Shown in pieces: positions 10,771-18,267 of a DNA stretch of 19,940 bases. The stretch is from Tolypocladium sp. Sup5 PDA-1 (Eukaryota > Ascomycota > Sordariomycetes > Hypocreales > Ophiocordycipitaceae). The DNA lies in contig JPHH03000141.1 of the NCBI GenBank assembly GCA_000750105.3, forward strand, positions 1-19,940, written 5' to 3'. The translations under genes and the position numbers were made by a program. Within the stretch, counting starts at the first letter, position 1. Each line of letters starts with the position of its first letter. The notes beneath the pieces were generated by a model, which had not been told where the DNA came from, made no database searches, and saw only the letters and a program-made list of their open reading frames with translations.

Positions 10771-13700
10771 TACTTACTTAGTATTTAACTTAATAGACTC
10801 TTATATAATTTACCTAGATAAAGCTAGCTATAGGCTTCCTAGACTAGGAGAGCGACTAGGAAAATAGCTTACCCCTATAATAAGTCTTATATTAGGGGCG
10901 ATATAGCGCGTTAAATAAGTAGACGGCGAGTTAGAAGAATACTTTAAGGATATCTCTTAAAATATAAATATAACTCTATTTCTCTTATTAATATTAATTA
11001 ACTTTACTTAATTTATTAACGCGTAGGTAGATAGCGGCTATAACTACTATGCTATTATAAGCGAATCTTTTATATAATAGTACTAGCTTAAGCATATCCC
11101 GCTCCCGATATAGCGGGAGGTCCGTATAGCTATTATAACTTCTTATAGAGGCACCTAGAGGTTTAAAGTAACCTCTATAATTTAGTATTTAATTTAGTTT
11201 ATAGCTAATATTAATAGCTAGTATTTACCTATTATAGCCTATATAATTCCTAGCTTAACCTAGGACTTAATCCTTAAGCTATCTTAAATATAATACTATA
11301 ATATTTTACTAGAGGCTAAAGCCTAGTAGCTATATATTCGCTCTCTTAGGGATTTTATTATTTCTATTTCTAAGACCTAGTAAGTGCCTTACCTAATAGT
11401 ATTAATTCTAGGATTAACTTTTATAGCTTTCGTTTAGCGCGAAACTTAGAAGAGGATAGGATACTAGCTACTAGCTATAAGCCTCTAGGAGATTACTTCT
11501 ATTTTAAGACTTTAGGTTCTATAGGCCCCTTTTATAATAACTACCCTCCTTTTAAAGGTTAAGTAATTCTAAGATCTCTTTAATAAGGAATAGGCTAACT
11601 CCTTACTGCTATACTAAGGGAGCTACGATTACTATATCTAACTATAGAAATAACTAGATAGGTTAGACCCTATATTACCTTAGGGCCTGCTTTATAATAT
11701 ACCGCGCGATTACTTACTCGAGGTTCGTAAGTAAATAACCGAATTAATAAATAAGGGATAGATTTAAGCAAGCTCTTCGTTTATAGCCGCGCCTATCCTA
11801 CTAGTTAAGAAGCTAGGAGGGGGGTAGTAGTTCTATATTAACTATCGCGCGCTTAATAAGGTTACTAAGTAAGACTATTACCCCCTATTACTTATTAAGG
11901 AAATACTCTAGAGCTTATTAAGTATAAGGTAGTTTATAAAGTTAGATATTCGCGCTACCTTTTATAAATTATAAGTAGCCGAGGGGCAAGAGTACCTTAT
12001 TACCTTTTATATATAGTTCGGGCTTTTTAAATATCTTATTTACTCTTTTAGATTAGCTAGGGTACCCGCTACTTTTTAATAGTATATTAATAATATACTT
12101 AAAGTATCTTTAAGGGACTTTATAATTATATACCTTAATAATATATTAATCTATTCTAATAGCTTATAGGTAAACTATTAAACTAAGGTTCGAGTAGTAT
12201 TAGTAAAGCTATAATAAGTAGGGTTAAACTTAGGCCTTAATAAGTATAAATTTATTATTAAGGAGGTTAAGTATTTAAGGTTTATTATTCGCGTAAGCGA
12301 AGAGATTCGGCCTAACCTAGCTAAGGTATAGGCTATCCTAAGCTAGGAGGCGCTAACCTAGGTTAAGGGCATTTATAGTTTTCTTAAGTTCGCTAACTTT
12401 TATCGAGACTTTATTATATAGTTCTTATATATTATAGCCCCGCTTAATACTATTATAGCCTAGAATATGCCCTTTTAATAAATAGAGTCTTACTAAGCCG
12501 CCTTTAATATACTTAAGGCTACTTTTATTTTATACCCTATACTTATATAATAAGACTTAGATTAGGATATACTTATTAAAATAGATTACTTTAAGAAAGC
12601 GATCGGTAGCTACTTATTATAATAAGGCATAGATAATATACTCTAACTAGTTATATATTACTCCTAGAAGCTCTAGCTTATAAAAAGGAACTATATAATT
12701 TATAATAAAGAATTACTAGCTATTATTTCTTACCTTAAGGTATAGTTTACTAAATTATAAAGTATAAGTAAGCTATTTACTATCCTAACTAACTATAAGG
12801 CCTTAGAGTACTTTACCTTACTAAGGGAGATATTAAAATAGTAAGCTCGCTAAGTGGAGACGCTCGCGCTCTTTAATTATAACCTATAATACTAGCCCGG
12901 CTCTTAGGTAGCCCGCCTAGATATACTCTCTAGGCGGGATTAGGACTATTAGGATAAGGCTATATATTTCGGGCGCGTTATATAACTACTCTTAATTAAT
13001 CTACTTAGTTCTATATACGTGGCTTCTTATATAGATAGTATCCCTACCCTAGAGGTAGACTAGGCGCTACCTAAAGACTCCTAGTATAGTATAGTACTAT
13101 TCTAGGATATATACCTTTAGGAGCTTTAATACTATATACTATAGGAAGATATATTATATTTAGAGAAGGTTTAGGCGCTTTAGGGTAACCTTTAAAAATT
13201 TCCCCTAGAAGTAAATATATATAAATAAGTTACTAATTATATACTTTCTACGTATAGTATACTATAGTTCTAGGGGCGGCTCTAGCTACTTAAGTAAGAA
13301 CCTTTAATAATAACTTTAATTTAGCGCGCGTATAACTCGCTAATAGCTAGCTACCTAGGTAAGAATATAACCTTTAAGCTTTTATAAAAGGACTTTTACT
13401 AGGAGGGTATATCTATAGATATTACGCGGTTTATATAGAACTATTACTACTATAATAGTTATATTAACCGCTATTATTAATAAGGGTTACTATAGCTACT
13501 CCCGATTATAGACTAGTTCTAGAATATAATCTCGGTAAACTTTATAACTAACTTACCTATATTAAAGGAAAGTAATCTACGGTACCTTATAGTAATTATT
13601 AATTAGCTATCGAAGTATATTTAGCTAGAGGCTATAATATCTATAACTACTAAGTATTATATAGAGTAATTTTAATACTATTAGTAGCGCTTCTATAGCT

Positions 13701-14733
13701 TCCTTATATATATTATTTCTAACTATAGATTAAATTAAGTTAAAGACTTTTAATCTATGCTTTATTACCTAACTAAGGTATAATAGCTCTTATTAACCGC
13801 CTATTACCCCTAGATTAATAATAGTATAGAGTATATTAATTAAGAGGTTTAGGCTATATTATACTTAATAATCTCGTTCTCCTAGCTTAACTAGGCTAGT
13901 TACTTACTAGCTTATTAACTTACCCTTAATAGCTAGGACTCTTCTAGTACTAGCGTTAGCCTAAATTATATATTATATAAGTATAATATAGAACTTATCT
14001 AATATATATTAGAGTTAATAGCTTCTATTACTTCTCTAAAGGGGCGCGCGGTAATATTTTTATAATACTTAAAGTAAGGTATTAACCTAATATAGGCCGC
14101 GATTATATAAGCATAATAATAATAATAGGACTTAATAAATATATCCTAGCGATTAGTAGAATAATTTTATATTAGGGATAATATCTAATTAGACCTCTCT
14201 AATATATAGACTAATCGCCCCTTAAAGAAGCTTAACTAGTTATATACTAAATATTAGGTAATTAATATATTATACCCGCTTAATATTACTTTAAATATAC
14301 TATAGGGAATCTATATAATATTCTATATAGATTAAGTTAAGTAAGCTATTAATAACCCGCTTCCTTTATAATAATTAATAAACGTAAGACTAGACCTACT
14401 CTTATAATTTAATAACGATAACCTAGACCTAGATAAGTATAAGGTAGAGGAAATTTATATTATAAAGAACGCGCTAGGTAAAGGGTAGTAGTAGAATATA
14501 TTAGTTAAATAAAAAGGCTATATAATACTAACTTAAGAACCTTTAGAAAGTATATAAAATACTATAGCTCTTATACGCTATAAGGAAGAATAGGGCGATA
14601 TATAGATATATAATAGGCCCCTTTAGGTATATTTTATTCTAAAAGACCTAAGTATAGTTACTAAAACTCCTCTAGACTCTTAGGAACTAGGGCTATAACG
14701 GACTAAACGGCGCGCTAGCTAAAGATAAAAGAA
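10764..14733 (+). pseudogene. pol of element 2: protease, RT, RNase H, integrase, chromodomain
   Basis: One frame carries the whole Pol order. Protease has VDSG at 11027-11038, still intact. RT has APILLVKKLGGG near 11800, FYINYRALNKVTK, FIKLDIRATFYKL near 11940, GLFKYLIYSFRLA near 12020 and the catalytic box YLNN at 12131-12142, where YLDD is expected; both Asp codons followed a T and were hit by TpG to TpA. RNase H has YNKELLAIISYLK near 12700 and ILSRRD near 12935. Integrase has NYRLN near 13720 where SDRGSN is usual, and LLTAYYP near 13790. The chromodomain is near 14432-14575 (DKYKVEEIYIIKN, then KGYIILT-x-EPLES). A basic tail (RTKRRAS) ends near 14733, meeting the opposite-strand frame tail-to-tail. 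All stops are TAA or TAG. The start is approximate because the gag/pol junction is unclear. Confidence 0.88.
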
Positions 14734-14759
14734 ACCTAATTAGATAGCGGGAGGGGGGG

Positions 14760-14777
14760 GGGGCACCTCCGTGCCCC
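14760..14777. other. GC hairpin beside a run of 11 G
   Basis: GGGGCAC and GTGCCCC form a 7-bp stem with a CTCC loop, directly following the G run that starts at 14753. It sits at the meeting point of pol and the opposite-strand frame, so it could be a transcription end signal for either. That role is inferred from position only. Confidence 0.5.
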
Positions 14778-15496
14778 TCCTAATCGCGCGCGTAAGGGTA
14801 GTAGTAGGAGCTAGATAAGCGCGAACTAGAGGAACGCTATCGGTAGAGGGGGAGATATATAAGTATATCCGCGCGGGGCAGGGAGCTAAGGGAGCCGTAC
14901 GATCCCGATAGGGGAAGCTATAGGCGTAGGGCATAGGGGGAGGGGCTCGATAGGGCGGCTAGCGAGTTAAGGGCCGCAAGAACTATAGCGTTAGCTTACT
15001 ATCGCTTAGCGCGGTCCTCTTACTATTTAGCGCGGTCCTCCTCCTAGGCGGCTAAAATAGCGCGCTACGTCTCCTCCTATTATATAAGGGATGCCTTATA
15101 GCGCTAGGCGAAAAGGTTTAGTCTACCTATAACCTAGCCCTACTACTAGGCTTACTATTACTAATATATAACTATTTTAGCACCGATATACCCTCTATAG
15201 CGAATAGGAGTTAGCGGTATAGGGGTAAGGGGCGTAGCGATAAGGGCGGTCTAGTTATTATCCGCGGGTAACGTAGGAGTATACGCGCTAAGAGTAAGAT
15301 AAGGCGCGAGACGGGCGGTAGCGAGGCGGGACTAAAGATAGTCGGCGAGGGTTATAAAGTCCGCTATTAAGCGGACGCGTCGTCTAGGAATAGTACCTTT
15401 ACGAGCACGGGCCGGCTCCTTAATAGAGTTTCCGGCGGCGGCGATAGCTAATATCTCATAGACGAGATAGCGTAGGCGAGGTTCCGCGGTAAATAA

Positions 15497-15515
15497 GTGC
15501 CTCTCCTAGAGGCAC
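15497..15515. other. Short hairpin inside the opposite-strand frame
   Basis: GTGCCTCT and AGAGGCAC are 8-bp arms around a 3-base centre. It retains GTG/CAC in a region otherwise cleared of CpA and TpG. It overlaps the Cys-rich part of the minus-strand frame. Confidence 0.4.
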
Positions 15516-15835
15516 CTACGATATTTCTCCTAGTATATAGTATACGCCGCACCGCGGCCGCGGGTATAAAGGGCGGCCCCGTTATTATATAGGTCCTAGA
15601 GGTAGGGCATGCATATACACGCTACCTCGACGGGCGCGGCGTTATCGGAATCGTCGGAGTCGCCTTATATAGCGTAGTCTCTAATCGCGCGGGATACGCG
15701 CGCGCCGCCGTCGGGGCTAGCGTCGGCTATAGTTTAGACGATACGGCCCGGGCGGGGGACGGAGATAGCGCGGGAGATAGTGCGGGTAGGGCGGGCGCGG
15801 GAAGTATAGGGGCGGGCGCGGTAAGTTAGAGTCAT

Positions 15836-16021
15836 AGATATAAGCGAGCGATTATAAGGTAAGAGCGCGCGCGAGAAGTATACGGATAGTTAAAGAAATT
15901 ACGATATACGAGCACGGGGGGGTTAATATTATTATCTAGATAGGGGCAAGAATACCCGGGCGGTATACGATAGGAAAAATATTTCTACCGCGCGCCGGGC
16001 GCGGCGGGGAGGGCGGGGGTA
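15836..16021. other. Internal end of element 2 with a likely polypurine tract
   Basis: No gene is seen here. The G-rich run at about 16003-16020, directly before the 3' LTR, is in the right place for the polypurine tract that primes second-strand synthesis, though it is interrupted by C. Confidence 0.5.
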
Positions 16022-16209
16022 TATTACGGACTCGAGCTACGCTCGGGTCTGCGCACTACCCGGTTACGTAGGGTCACGTAAGGTTTATAACCCGCTAAAT
16101 ATCTATGCCTGGTCCAGGCACGGACCGCGCCCCATTTTCCTCCTTCTATATATCTGTTATTACTATATAGAACGCCTATTGGCAGACGCCCTGGGGCTAG
16201 TTCTTTATA
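16022..16209 (+). repeat. 3' LTR of element 2 (188 bp)
   Basis: Same length and order as 9637-9824. It keeps more CpA/TpG in its second half (ctgttatt, ggcagac, ctgggg) than the 5' LTR, but has lost others that the 5' LTR kept (acgtgg, actgcc). About 20 differences separate the pair, one of them a transversion (C/A near 16133). Confidence 0.93.
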
Positions 16210-16214
16210 GTTAA
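16210..16214. repeat. Right target-site duplication of element 2 (GTTAA)
   Basis: Identical to 9632-9636. The transposase frame resumes in register from this point. Confidence 0.92.
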
Positions 16215-16620
16215 TATTATATAATATACGAATATATAACGTAGCTAAGCCCGGCCCCGAGGGCCCCGGACTCGAGGACCTCGTTAGCCTAGTTAGACCT
16301 CTAGCTAAGGCACGAGACCCCTAAACCCGAGCGCCCGGCGTAACCTCTCCTAATTCGAGATCGACGATATAGCAGCGGTAGCATTATAAGCCTCGCGAGG
16401 CAATAAGAGATAACGGAGCTTAGGGGTATTACGAGGGCGAGGGCGAGGGCGTGCTAGGGCGGCTGCCGTATCGTTATAGTAGACTATAGCAACCTTAGAA
16501 GTAAAAGAGGTTATCCCGGCTATATAGGAAGGTATATAGCAAAGCATACGGAGGGGCAGGGGCATATATAGCTATTAGGGCAGGGACGGTTAGTTACGAG
16601 GCACGGCACGGGTTAATTAA
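16215..16620 (+). pseudogene. MULE transposase, C-terminal part with AT-hook-like tail
   Basis: When element 2 and one GTTAA are removed, the frame passes from VTEVN into II and a basic tail: ARPRGPRTRGPR, GTRPLNPSARRNLS, FEIDDIAAVAL, then RSLGVLRGRGRGRARAAAV near 16418-16470, ending near 16620 (gtt aat taa). The RGRGRGR run is AT-hook-like and would help bind transposon ends. Total length with 7409-9636 is 2634 nt, exactly 878 codons, which supports both the proposed start and the insertion boundaries. Stops are all TAA/TAG. Which TAA was the natural stop is not certain. The GC-rich codons differ from the AT-rich 5' half, but the CpA loss is equally strong. Confidence 0.78.
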
Positions 16621-16725
16621 CGATGCGTTTAGCGTATTAAGGTAACTCTGCGATATGCTATGCAATTATACTAAAATTTAGTAGCGCGGCTTAGCTATAG
16701 GGAGGGCGGGGTAGAAAAATAGAAC

Positions 16726-16769
16726 GGCTATATAAATAGAGATTTTCGGCTATGTAAATAGTAATCCTC
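16726..16769 (-). repeat. MULE right terminal inverted repeat
   Basis: Reverse complement of 7171-7214 with about four transitions. This copy is less mutated (it keeps tatgtaaat and a CpG, where the left copy has TpA). Confidence 0.9.
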
Positions 16770-16777
16770 TATTATAA
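16770..16777. repeat. Right target-site duplication of the MULE (TATTATAA)
   Basis: Identical to 7163-7170 and directly adjacent to the right inverted repeat. Confidence 0.8.
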
Positions 16778-17092
16778 ACCTTAATAACGTTCGTTCTAAT
16801 AGCTATATTCGCTAGGAATATAGCGTTATATAAGCTCGCCTTCGGAAAGCTAACTATACGAAGCTACGAGCCTTTCTCTTTAAACCTCGCGTTAAACTTC
16901 GCCTACTACTCGTCTATAGCCTAGAAGATACCGGTATCTTCGTTATATAAGTAGCCTATCCCGCAAGAGTCTCTTATCTATAGAAAATAGCGGTGCTTCT
17001 TCCGCAAATTCCTATAATAGTTATATAGCCGCTTAATAGACTAGTCTAGGTATAGCGACGGATATAGCTCTTTAAGGTACGGCACGATTATC
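16778..17092 (-). pseudogene. N-terminal half of the split Myb/SANT-like gene
   Basis: The minus-strand frame reads IIVPYLKELYPSLYLD, then IKRLYNYYRNLRKKHRYFL, IRDSCGIGYLYNEDTGIF, FNARFKEKGS, VSFPKASLYNAIFLAN. The order of a helical segment with NLRKKHR, then a G-F/Y-G-like turn with EDTG, then FxKASLYxAIF, is what I associate with fungal and plant Myb/SANT-like DNA-binding domains (often next to Harbinger-type transposases). The residues before IIV are missing because copy C of the chromovirus begins at 17093. The frame continues at 7162 after the MULE is removed. It is RIPped like its surroundings. I would hold the family name at moderate confidence; the coding nature and the interruption are better supported. 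Confidence 0.6.
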
Positions 17093-17320
17093 TGTGACGG
17101 TTGGGGTTCCCAAGGGATAAACCGGCAGGTTTATGTTGGCAGGTGAGGTCAGGGCGTAGCACTGGGCTGGTCTTGTCACGATGGTAATGGATCGAATGTC
17201 CCGGATAGTAGATCGTAACTAAAGAGTGTTATTGAAAGCTAGCGAGGTATCTATGCTATGGTGAGGAAATTAGGGGGTCTATATACTAGGTGTTATTCCT
17301 GGATTATTGAGAGCCCTCAA

Positions 17321-17403
17321 TGATCCATGGCCTGGATCACTTGGATCATCGACTGATCGTGGTGATCTAGCTCACCTGGATCACCCACCGATCCTAATGA
17401 TCC
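17321..17403. repeat. Cluster of eight GATC palindromes in the LTR
   Basis: Eight GATC sites fall in 83 bp, mostly as GGATCA or TGATCC half-sites. In copies A and B the same place is a run of aatcta/tagatt subrepeats, the RIPped form, with one extra unit in B. It could be a repeated protein-binding site in the LTR promoter region. Confidence 0.7.
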
Positions 17404-17589
17404 AATGTCGCTATGCTACTATTAGCTCGTCGTTCCGACTATTGTTCCGTGTAGCCCGTAGTAGCGTCTGCATAGCCGGCCCATCCCGTGGCCCGTTAGC
17501 CTAGGTCGTAACACGATGTCCCCTCTCTAAAGGTCTTGTCCTCGAGACCTGCTGTTGGTACCCGTCGCATAAATACTACGCCTGCGCCC

Positions 17590-17605
17590 GTATTTATAGG
17601 TGCGG
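17590..17605 (-). promoter_or_regulatory. TATA-like element in the copy C LTR
   Basis: In element orientation the sequence cctataaatacgg occurs within the LTR. The A and B copies keep it as cctataaatata. It is plausible as the core promoter of the retroelement, but position and motif are the only support. Confidence 0.4.
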
Positions 17606-17664
17606 CAACCTGTTCCTGTAATTTCTCGGAATGTCCTGCTAACGTTATATTAGGCCGTGTTATA

Positions 17665-18267
17665 AAAAATACTAAAACTCGTTCTCTTAAAACTTCGTAG
17701 CGCGACGTTCTTCTAGAACTGATTCTATCGCGTCTTGTGGAAATAAAGCCTTGTTCTTCCTGCGAGAGCGTAGGCTTATCTTGCCTGGTCTCGGAATCCG
17801 ACTCCGATCGGTGTTCTAAGTGTGTCCGTCTTAATTAATCTCGGTGCGACGTTCGTGGTCTTTCGCCCTCTTAACTCCGCTAGATCGCTTCTTAATATTC
17901 TAAATTCGAAACCGAGTTAGAAGCTGCCGAGGAGGAACGGAGGCGTATGGACGCAAAGGTGGAGCGTCTCCGAAAATAAAAGAAAATGTGGTTCGAAAAG
18001 ATAATGCGTGCGGTATCGCGAGGTATCGATAACGTAGAGGAGTTGGAGTGGGTAGAGCGCGAGGAGGCCTTGCGCGAGGAGCGCCGTTAATAAGAGGACT
18101 ATCCTTCGTTTACTAGTTCCTTATTGCTAGAGGATTTCCCTGCCGAGTGGGATGCCGTATACCCTAGGGTGGCGTTGTCTCCTTCTTTATTTGCTAATAT
18201 AGGTTTTATTAGGGGTTCCTCTATTAGTACTAGCGTAATAACGGGCGGTAGTTCGTTAAGTGTTTAA
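17665..18267 (+). pseudogene. Opposite-strand Zn2Cys6-like plus coiled-coil frame in copy C
   Basis: On the + strand, opposite to pol, one frame of about 200 codons reads as a protein. Six cysteine codons at 17752, 17761, 17782, 17812, 17821 and 17845 give C-x2-C-x6-C-x9-C-x2-C-x7-C, which fits the fungal Zn2Cys6 binuclear cluster spacing. A charged coiled coil follows: FETELEAAEEERRRMDAKV near 17905, KKMWFEKIMRAVSRGIDN near 17980-18035, VEREEALREERR near 18052-18087. The tail is acidic and then Ser/Gly-rich (LLLEDFPAEWDAVYP near 18124, TGGSSLSV near 18241). About eight in-frame stops (for example 17698, 17836, 17872, 17881, 17893, 17977, 18088, 18091) are all TAA/TAG and explained by CAA/CAG losing one C. 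No start ATG is evident at the 5' end. Its role is unknown; a regulator of the element or of a host promoter is a guess. Confidence 0.68.

Larger units (their letters stand above)
14690..15835 (-). pseudogene. GC-rich opposite-strand frame in element 2: Cys-rich, then Q-rich coiled coil
   Basis: A minus-strand frame starts at a surviving ATG (15835-15833; MTLTYRARPYTSRARP) and runs about 380 codons to near 14690, broken only by TAA/TAG. Its order is a basic Arg/Pro N-terminus, an acidic GDSDDSDNAAP (near 15650), then a cluster of Cys and Tyr (ACICMPY near 15610 through KYRRC near 15510) whose spacing would fit paired zinc ligands if the Tyr are former Cys. Then come FTAEPRLRYLVYEILA, KEPARARKGTIPRRRVRL and a stretch where clustered stops read as runs of Gln. 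A coiled coil follows: EEDRAK, EDRAKR, ANAIVLAALNSLAAL near 15060-14960. Composition, GC-rich codons and the regular Gln positions argue for real coding. It is convergent with pol. The function is unknown; a nucleic-acid-binding accessory protein is a guess. Confidence 0.6.
9637..16209 (+). mobile_element. Complete Ty3/gypsy chromovirus-type LTR element (element 2)
   Basis: The element is 6573 bp with two 188-bp LTRs, a 5-bp target duplication, gag, pol (protease, RT, RNase H, integrase, chromodomain) and a 1.1-kb GC-rich opposite-strand frame before the 3' LTR. It lies in the same orientation as the MULE transposase it interrupts. It belongs to a different family from copies A, B and C: LTRs, gag and Pol motifs do not match. 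Hand alignment of the LTRs gives about 20 differences, of which 19 are transitions, so they record RIP and not age. Confidence 0.93.
7171..16769 (+). mobile_element. Mutator-like (MULE) DNA transposon, interrupted by an LTR element
   Basis: The element is bounded by 44-bp inverted repeats that begin GAGGATTA and by an 8-bp target duplication. It encodes one long transposase frame. Without the nested element 2 and its extra 5-bp duplication it is about 3.0 kb, a plausible size for a fungal MULE of the Hop type. It inserted into the minus-strand Myb/SANT-like gene and was later hit by element 2. All parts are RIPped. The 3' portion (16215-16769) is GC-rich, and nearly every CpA/TpG it keeps is in GCA/TGC. 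Confidence 0.88.
17093..17664 (-). repeat. 3' LTR of copy C (about 572 bp), mostly unmutated
   Basis: Unlike the rest of the window this segment keeps normal CpA and TpG (roughly 19 and 44 by hand). One terminus is TGTGACGG; the other is inferred at 17664 (TGT-type start now tataacac in element orientation). It fixes the LTR borders in copies A and B, which have the same or nearly the same length. Confidence 0.8.

Noticed and set aside
14740..14934. Minus-strand ORF of 64 codons with a Pro-rich end
   Set aside because: It overlaps the longer minus-strand frame of element 2 in another register. Its openness is explained by GC-rich sequence, and no motif is seen.
9637..16209. Dating the element 2 insertion from LTR divergence
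   Set aside because: About 19 of 20 LTR differences are transitions in a RIPped context, so the divergence is not clock-like.
16350..16565. Minus-strand ORF of 71 codons (LARPRPRPR)
   Set aside because: It is the antisense shadow of the MULE transposase AT-hook-like tail, which reads in frame with the rest of the transposase on the + strand.
17307..17504. Plus-strand ORF of 65 codons in the copy C LTR
   Set aside because: It lies wholly within an LTR across the GATC repeat cluster. The copies in A and B do not support a conserved protein, and it is open mainly because this LTR escaped mutation.
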